From the NCBI GenBank assembly GCA_046542845.1, contig JBKHAN010000039.1, forward strand, positions 1 through 26,380: 26,380 nt of DNA, written 5' to 3'. The notes under the pieces are model-generated. The model did no database searches, had not been told where the DNA came from, and worked only from the letters and a program-made list of their open reading frames with translations. This stretch comes from SKKC01 sp046542845. GTDB lineage: Bacteria; Spirochaetota; Spirochaetia; DSM-27196; SKKC01. Shown here in pieces: positions 22,424-26,380 of this stretch. How positions within the stretch are numbered: position 1 is the stretch's first letter; every line of letters begins with the position of its first letter. The position numbers and the translations under genes are program-made.

Positions 22424-23922
22424 GGTGAACCTCCGGTGAGGAGGATCCCCGCGGCCTGACGTACGGTCGGCATGATCAGCTCCGGATACAGTCCGGTCGC
22501 GACCACGAACACCGCAATCGTCACAAGAGGAAGCGAGGTCGATAGCGGAAGATTGTCCCGGCGCATTATGTGATCCTCGGACCGCGACCGTTGGATGAAG
22601 GCACGGGTGACGATCGGAATGAAGTAGAGCGAGTTCAGGAAACTGCTTAAGAGCACAACCGGCAGCACGATCGGTCGATCCGCCCCGGCGGCGGCCAGAA
22701 TCAGATACCACTTCGACATGAACCCGTTGGTTCCGGGAATACCGACCATACCGAGGGCACAGATCGTGAACACCGTCATGGCCAGCGGCATGTTATACCC
22801 GGCTCCGGCAAACTCCTGTACGTACTGTTTTCCGGTCCGATGTATAACCGCTCCTACACTCAGAAACAACCCGGCCTTCAGAACCGCGTGGGAAATCATA
22901 TGAAAAAGTGCGACCGAAACAGCCTCCTCGGTGGCAATCCCGACAGCAAGAACAATATAGCCGATGTTGACAACCGTCGAGTACGCCAGAATCCGCTTTA
23001 CTTTCTGCTGACCGAGCGCGAGCGTACTCCCGCCGACCATTGCGATCATTCCGATCCAGGTCAGCACAAGGAAGATATTGGTTCGAGACAGTACCTCGAC
23101 ACCTGCGACGACGAAGAGAATCTTCATTGCTCCGACAAGATAGATCTTCACGACAAGTGACGACAGGAGCGCGCTCGACGGCGCCGGGGCTACCGAATGT
23201 GCATCCGGAAGCCAGGTGTGCACGGGAAACACCGCCGCCTTGATTGCAAATCCCACGAGGATGAGAGCCAGAGACAGGCGCATCGCAACGGGGTGTTCGG
23301 CCCACACCGCTGCCATGAGCCCGCCGTGTATCGACATGTTCAGGTGCCCGGTCAGCATATACAGAATCGCCATCCCGAAGAGAATCGTAATTGCTCCGAC
23401 GGTCCCTATGATCAGGTACTTCAACCCGGCGTAGAGGTTGTCGCGCTTTCCATTAATGGTGACGATCGCGCAGGAGGCAATACTGAGCATCTCCATGAAT
23501 ACGTACAGGTTAAATAGGTCGTTCGTGTATGCTATTCCAAGCATTGCTGCAGTATTCACGAGGACGAGCATGTAGAAGGATCCAGTCACTCCGGGCTGTA
23601 CGTCCGGGCCACGGTCGCGCAATGAGTACACAAGCACAAGCAGCGTTACCACCGTGACCAGAACCGCCAGAACAGCAGAGAAATGTGTCACGGCAAACTC
23701 GACACCGATAGCCGCAGTCCAGTTCCCGAAGGTGTATCGGAACTCGCCGCCACCGATAACGCCGAAGAGCGAGAATAACGCCGCGACGGACGCGAACGTC
23801 AGTACCGCCACGCTCACGGCACCGGCCACCACCGCCGTGACGCGCCGGGGAACCAGCGGAATGAACAGGGCGGTCGCAAGCGGGAGCACGGTAATAACAA
23901 CGGGAAGGTGTACGCTAGTCAT
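22420..23922 (-). CDS. mnhD: Na+/H+ antiporter subunit D (MrpD/MnhD)
   Basis: A 500-residue polytopic membrane protein with about 14 helices, matching MrpD in length (about 490-500). Conserved features are E144 in NLYVFMEMLSIAS, K228 in GFAIKAAVFPVHTWLPDAHSVAPAPSSALLSSLVVK, H235 and K259, and the KVKRILAYSTVVNIGYIVLA broken-helix segment. These are the residues on the proton path of Mrp and complex I antiporter-like subunits. The ATG at 23922 has GGAG four bases upstream and overlaps the mnhC end by 8 nt. As part of the Mrp complex it exchanges Na+ or K+ against H+ across the inner membrane. Confidence 0.94.
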   Translation of the reverse strand: MTSVHLPVVITVLPLATALFIPLVPRRVTAVVAGAVSVAVLTFASVAALFSLFGVIGGGEFRYTFGNWTAAIGVEFAVTHFSAVLAVLVTVVTLLVLVYSLRDRGPDVQPGVTGSFYMLVLVNTAAMLGIAYTNDLFNLYVFMEMLSIASCAIVTINGKRDNLYAGLKYLIIGTVGAITILFGMAILYMLTGHLNMSIHGGLMAAVWAEHPVAMRLSLALILVGFAIKAAVFPVHTWLPDAHSVAPAPSSALLSSLVVKIYLVGAMKILFVVAGVEVLSRTNIFLVLTWIGMIAMVGGSTLALGQQKVKRILAYSTVVNIGYIVLAVGIATEEAVSVALFHMISHAVLKAGLFLSVGAVIHRTGKQYVQEFAGAGYNMPLAMTVFTICALGMVGIPGTNGFMSKWYLILAAAGADRPIVLPVVLLSSFLNSLYFIPIVTRAFIQRSRSEDHIMRRDNLPLSTSLPLVTIAVFVVATGLYPELIMPTVRQAAGILLTGGSP

Positions 23923-24292
23923 GGTGCTCCAGCCGTCGTTTTTCCAGAATGACGTCCAGTTCCACCGAGCCGTACGCTTCGTAGAGACGCACGATCAGAC
24001 TCAACGCGTAGACGGTAATACTGACGGCAACGACAATACCGGTCAGTATGAGCGCAGACGGGAGCGGATTCACGTAGATCGACTCTGCGACGCCTTCGCG
24101 AACGATCGGTGCACGCCCGCTACGCACGAATCCTGTCGTGACGAACACCAGAAACACCGAGGTCTCCATGATATTAATGCCGATGATTTTCCTGATCAGG
24201 TTGGTGTGTACCAGCACCATGTACAGCCCGATGCAGAAAAGTGCGGCGGCTCCTATGTAGTTAATCTGGTCTGCAATACGTTCGATGATCAC
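23915..24292 (-). CDS. mnhC: Na+/H+ antiporter subunit C (MrpC/MnhC, NuoK-like)
   Basis: A 125-residue, three-helix membrane protein homologous to NuoK. Helix 1 is INYIGAAALFCIGLYMVLV. Helix 2 has LIRKIIGINIMETSVFLVFV with the membrane glutamate in the NIMETS motif. Helix 3 is PSALILTGIVVAVSITVYALSLIVRLYE. Length agrees with MrpC (about 110-125). The start is GTG at 24292, overlapping the mnhB stop (GTGA), with AGGAG immediately upstream. It sits between subunits B and D, the conserved B-C-D order. Confidence 0.94.
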   Translation of the reverse strand: MIIERIADQINYIGAAALFCIGLYMVLVHTNLIRKIIGINIMETSVFLVFVTTGFVRSGRAPIVREGVAESIYVNPLPSALILTGIVVAVSITVYALSLIVRLYEAYGSVELDVILEKRRLEHHD

Positions 24293-24717
24293 GGCTCCTG
24301 TGACTCCTCGTCGACCATGGAACGAAAGAACCGGAGAACGGTGTTGGCGACCTTCGCCCCGATCGCGACGCCTATGACGGGAATAAACCCCGCCGACAGC
24401 AGGGTACCCATGCGCCCCGCGGGCACGCCCGTCGAGAGATTGGACAGAAACGAGTCTGCCAGGAGAATACCCACGAAGCCGATGCTTATGTATGCGAGCA
24501 GCGCTCCGCTCTCGATTCGCTCGGAAACCGCGTGCGAATAGTTCTCGGCGCTCCGGTCGAGCGCCAGGGTATAGAGAATAACCGCGGCCGCGAGCAGCGC
24601 GCCACCGGGAAACCCGCCACCGGGACTCAGGTGTCCGTACACTGTCACGTAACTCCCGTACACGATCGCAAACGGTATCACAATGCGGGAAACGACCCGG
24701 AGCACTGAATCATTCAT
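24289..24717 (-). CDS. mnhB: Na+/H+ antiporter subunit B (MrpB/MnhB)
   Basis: A 142-residue membrane protein with about four helices. The MrpB signature YVTVYGHLSPGGGFPGGALLAAAVILYTLA occupies residues 23-53, near the N-terminus. It ends in a short charged cytoplasmic tail (RSMVDEESQEP). It is one of the small subunits needed for assembly of the Mrp complex. The ATG at 24717 overlaps the MbhE-like gene by 8 nt and is preceded by a purine-rich GAGAGAG. Confidence 0.93.
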   Translation of the reverse strand: MNDSVLRVVSRIVIPFAIVYGSYVTVYGHLSPGGGFPGGALLAAAVILYTLALDRSAENYSHAVSERIESGALLAYISIGFVGILLADSFLSNLSTGVPAGRMGTLLSAGFIPVIGVAIGAKVANTVLRFFRSMVDEESQEP

Positions 24718-25015
24718 CGGACTCTCTCTTTCGGTTCGATATGAGAATACTTGCCACAGAGGTAACGCCGACGAACAGGACAGCCGCCTCGCCTAAGGTA
24801 TCGAATGCGCGATAGTCGGTAACGATACTGTTGACAACGTTCGGCGCATTCGTATCGGTCTGAGTGGACGAAAGGTACCGTCGTCTGACCTCGTTTTGCG
24901 CAGGATTGGTCCCGACACCTGCTACCGGCATCTGCAGGAACGTGTACGAGAGTAACCCGAACAGAATAACGGCGACCGCGATGACTGCAGCGTGTTGAGC
25001 ACCGTTCAGTTTCAT
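24710..25015 (-). CDS. MbhE-like subunit (C-terminal piece of a split MrpA)
   Basis: A 101-residue protein with a first membrane helix (AAVIAVAVILFGLLSYTFL, about residues 10-28). A loop containing NAPNVVNSIVTDYRAFDTLGEAAVLFVG follows, which is the hallmark stretch of the MbhE/MrpA C-terminal region, then a second helix (LGEAAVLFVGVTSVASILIS). The reading frame extends to 25396, but the ATG at 25015 makes an ATGA overlap with the DUF4040 gene and gives the family N-terminus. In classical Mrp systems this sequence is fused at the end of MrpA; here it is a separate gene, as in archaeal membrane-bound hydrogenase clusters. Confidence 0.87.
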   Translation of the reverse strand: MKLNGAQHAAVIAVAVILFGLLSYTFLQMPVAGVGTNPAQNEVRRRYLSSTQTDTNAPNVVNSIVTDYRAFDTLGEAAVLFVGVTSVASILISNRKRESDE

Positions 25016-25254
25016 GCCGAGACCTTTCGAATGCGGCTGAGAACTGCCACGAAAACAACCGAGTTCACGCCGACACCAATCGCCGCCTCGGTCATTGCCA
25101 CGTCCGGAGCAAAGAGGAGGAGCCAGAGGAGCGACATGACGGCGCTGTATGCAGCAAACAGTATGATTGTCGACATAATCGTGCGACTCACCGCAACCGC
25201 GAGTGCGCACCCCACGAGGAACAGGACAAGCAGAACGTTGATCATCTGTATCAC
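25012..25254 (-). CDS. DUF4040 / MbhD-like subunit (MrpA inner C-terminal piece)
   Basis: An 80-residue, three-helix protein with SRTIMSTIILFAAYSAVMSLLWLLLFAPDVAMTEAAIGVGVNSVVFVAVLSR, the DUF4040 signature (APDVAMTEAAIG) found in MbhD and in the C-terminal part of MrpA. The GTG at 25254 is chosen over an ATG nine bases downstream, because GGAGGA lies about 9 nt before the GTG and the GTG overlaps the mnhG stop. It contributes to the transmembrane interface between antiporter-like subunits in the homologous complexes (family knowledge). Confidence 0.88.
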   Translation of the reverse strand: MIQMINVLLVLFLVGCALAVAVSRTIMSTIILFAAYSAVMSLLWLLLFAPDVAMTEAAIGVGVNSVVFVAVLSRIRKVSA

Positions 25255-25550
25255 GGTATCTCATCCTCCATCCGCTGATCGGCGGTGCGAGCAACAAGGT
25301 GCGCCGCCACGGGTGTCGACAGGATAACGAACGCAGCAATAATGAGCACTTTGAAGGTCGCCGGGTCGATTCCGAAGTACACCGCGCACGCTGCAAGCAT
25401 CAATCCTGCGCCGAGCGTGTCTGACTTGGCGGTCGCGTGAAGCCGTGACAACGCGTCGGGCAGCCGCAGGAGTCCGAAGGTCCCGACGGCGAAAAAAAAC
25501 AACCCTCCGAGGAGCAGTATCAGACTTATGATCTCTCGCACGGCCGGCAT
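25251..25550 (-). CDS. mnhG: Na+/H+ antiporter subunit G (MrpG/MnhG)
   Basis: A 99-residue, three-helix membrane protein with the MrpG core LLGGLFFFAVGTFGLLRLPDALSRLHATAKSDTLGAGLML (about residues 13-52) and a third helix VLIIAAFVILSTPVAAHLVAR. The RLPDALSRLHATAKSDTLG motif is diagnostic. The ATG overlaps the mnhF stop by one base (TGATG). It is a small accessory subunit required for a complete Mrp antiporter. Confidence 0.94.
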   Translation of the reverse strand: MPAVREIISLILLLGGLFFFAVGTFGLLRLPDALSRLHATAKSDTLGAGLMLAACAVYFGIDPATFKVLIIAAFVILSTPVAAHLVARTADQRMEDEIP

Positions 25551-25816
25551 CAGCTCAACCTTCGGTACTGTATATACTTCGTGATCGCCGTCGTCGATAT
25601 GAAGCCGATCAGCGCATAGACAATCGCGATATCGAGGAACGACCGCTGATCAAGCACAACCGATATAAGCGCGATAATGACAATGACCTTGGTCGCGAGT
25701 ACGTTAACCGCCGCCATCCGGTCTGCCGCTGTCGGCCCGGCCACCGCCCTGAACAGAACCGGGAAAAGGAGTGCGGCAAGGCACAGCGCTGCGACCGCAA
25801 AAGGCGTTACACTCAT
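25550..25816 (-). CDS. mnhF: Na+/H+ antiporter subunit F (MrpF/MnhF)
   Basis: An 88-residue, three-helix membrane protein. The MrpF pattern is clear: RAVAGPTAADRMAAVNVLATKVIVIIALIS, then FLDIAIVYALIGFISTTAITKYI. The GPTAADRM stretch is the family landmark. The ATG overlaps the mnhE stop (ATGA), showing translational coupling in the E-F-G order. Confidence 0.94.
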   Translation of the reverse strand: MSVTPFAVAALCLAALLFPVLFRAVAGPTAADRMAAVNVLATKVIVIIALISVVLDQRSFLDIAIVYALIGFISTTAITKYIQYRRLS

Positions 25817-26328
25817 AGGCTGTTCACTTCTTCGATCCGACGGAGAATGCCCAGAGCGAAGTGATCCTGAAGATCCGCTGCCGCAGCATCCGTCAGTGCA
25901 TGAACCCGGATATAGTCGGGTTCAACGGTTACGCTCAGGGTTCCCGGTGTCAGGGTAATGCAGTTCGCAAGCACGACACGATTAAACTCGGACAGATCAT
26001 GAACATCCACGGTTGCAAACTGCGGTTGAATCGACAGCTTCGGCTGGAGGACCGTCCAGGCTATCGAGACGTTCGACTTGAAAATCTCCACGCCGAGAAT
26101 CGCAAGCAGCAAAGCATACAGATGAAGGGCGCGCAGACTGTACAATGGAAATTCTGAACGACGAAACAGAATGCGCCGGCAGAACACAACGGTTCCCGCG
26201 CATACCACCGCACCGACGACCACGCCCCCCGTGGTTCTGTCAGGCATCAGGACGAGCCAGAACACAAACAGCGCAGAAAAAGGAACCGCAAATTCTCGTA
26301 TTGAGGGAGCACCTGGACGATTGAACAT
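25813..26328 (-). CDS. mnhE: Na+/H+ antiporter subunit E (MrpE/MnhE)
   Basis: A 171-residue protein with N-terminal membrane helices (AVPFSALFVFWLVLM, TTGGVVVGAVVCAGTVVF, LHLYALLLAILGVEIFKSNV) and a cytoplasmic C-terminal domain. The domain contains the family motif ANCITLTPGTLSVTVEPDYIRVHAL. Length agrees with MrpE (about 160-170). It is the first gene of the nine-gene operon. No SD precedes the ATG, but a good -10 lies 18 nt upstream, so the leader is predicted to be only about 12 nt. The operon may therefore begin here, although the window ends 52 nt upstream. Confidence 0.93.
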   Translation of the reverse strand: MFNRPGAPSIREFAVPFSALFVFWLVLMPDRTTGGVVVGAVVCAGTVVFCRRILFRRSEFPLYSLRALHLYALLLAILGVEIFKSNVSIAWTVLQPKLSIQPQFATVDVHDLSEFNRVVLANCITLTPGTLSVTVEPDYIRVHALTDAAAADLQDHFALGILRRIEEVNSL

Positions 26329-26346
26329 AAAATGTTGAGTCGCTTG

Positions 26347-26375
26347 AATATAGACAAAGCAAAGGCCGGACGCAA
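26347..26375 (-). promoter_or_regulatory. Putative promoter of the Mrp antiporter operon
   Basis: Minus-strand TTGCGT (26370-26375) and TATATT (26347-26352, one mismatch to TATAAT) are separated by exactly 17 bp. The predicted start is near 26340, about 12 nt before the mnhE ATG. Confidence 0.5.
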
Positions 26376-26380
26376 GGGGT

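Noticed and set aside
22424..22711. N-terminal extension of the 679-residue antiporter-like protein
   Set aside because: It overlaps mnhD in another frame and is Arg/Asp-rich, whereas the GTG at 22423 has an ideal SD and GTGA overlap.
1..26380. CRISPR arrays, tRNA or rRNA genes, transposons, phage genes
   Set aside because: No spaced repeat array, cloverleaf, rRNA core or transposase/integrase frame was seen; the only tandem repeat is the 25-bp hairpin unit near 10571.

Overview
This 26.4 kb window is a gene-dense stretch of bacterial chromosome with fairly high GC and tightly packed operons. Gene content is largely chromosomal: methionine cycle, a cation antiporter, a sensor kinase, an ABC exporter and sugar-related enzymes. 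I see no rRNA, tRNA, CRISPR array, phage gene or insertion sequence. The organism is probably a free-living spirochaete (Spirochaetota). This is an inference from the N-terminal receiver-PAS-HisKA_2 kinase style and the overall gene mix. It is not proven by a marker gene.

Layout. (1) 86-1657: an FGGY sugar kinase on the + strand, convergent with a 727-residue receiver/PAS/histidine kinase (1672-3855, minus). (2) 3899-7389, minus: a five-gene operon of a 45-residue membrane protein, a TetR repressor, an ABC ATPase and two ABC-2 permeases. The repressor probably acts at two 16-bp palindromes (7401-7416 and 7443-7458), which lie between this operon and a divergent GH42 beta-galactosidase (7511-9685). 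(3) 9722-13742, minus: a multi-pass membrane protein, a Gfo/Idh/MocA oxidoreductase, a ThuA-like protein, an AraC regulator and a small parvulin isomerase (ppiC). (4) 13832-14854, plus: a NYN-domain putative RNase with two LOTUS/OST-HTH-like domains. (5) 14835-20336: metF (minus) and metH (plus) diverge from back-to-back promoters, followed by a purine-type phosphoribosyltransferase. (6) 20384-26328, minus: nine overlapping genes for an Mrp-type Na+(K+)/H+ antiporter. Their order is E-F-G-(DUF4040)-(MbhE-like)-B-C-D-D', which is that of the antiporter half of archaeal Mbh/Mbs complexes rather than the classical mrpABCDEFG.

How the parts fit. MetF makes 5-methyl-THF and MetH uses it to remethylate homocysteine. 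The neighbouring phosphoribosyltransferase may salvage purine base from the cycle (inference). The sugar kinase, GH42, oxidoreductase, ThuA and AraC genes suggest use of plant or other glycans. The Mrp cluster would provide sodium/proton homeostasis.

Most notable observations: several first-in-transcript genes (sensor kinase, ppiC, NYN gene, metF) lack a Shine-Dalgarno sequence and instead have a -10-like TANNNT hexamer exactly 6 nt before ATG, which predicts leaderless mRNAs, whereas most operon-internal genes have SD motifs. Others are the twin TetR-type operators, a micro-gene in the same frame as the TetR gene and separated from it by one stop codon, a three-way split MrpA, and an extra segment of about 55 residues in MetH.
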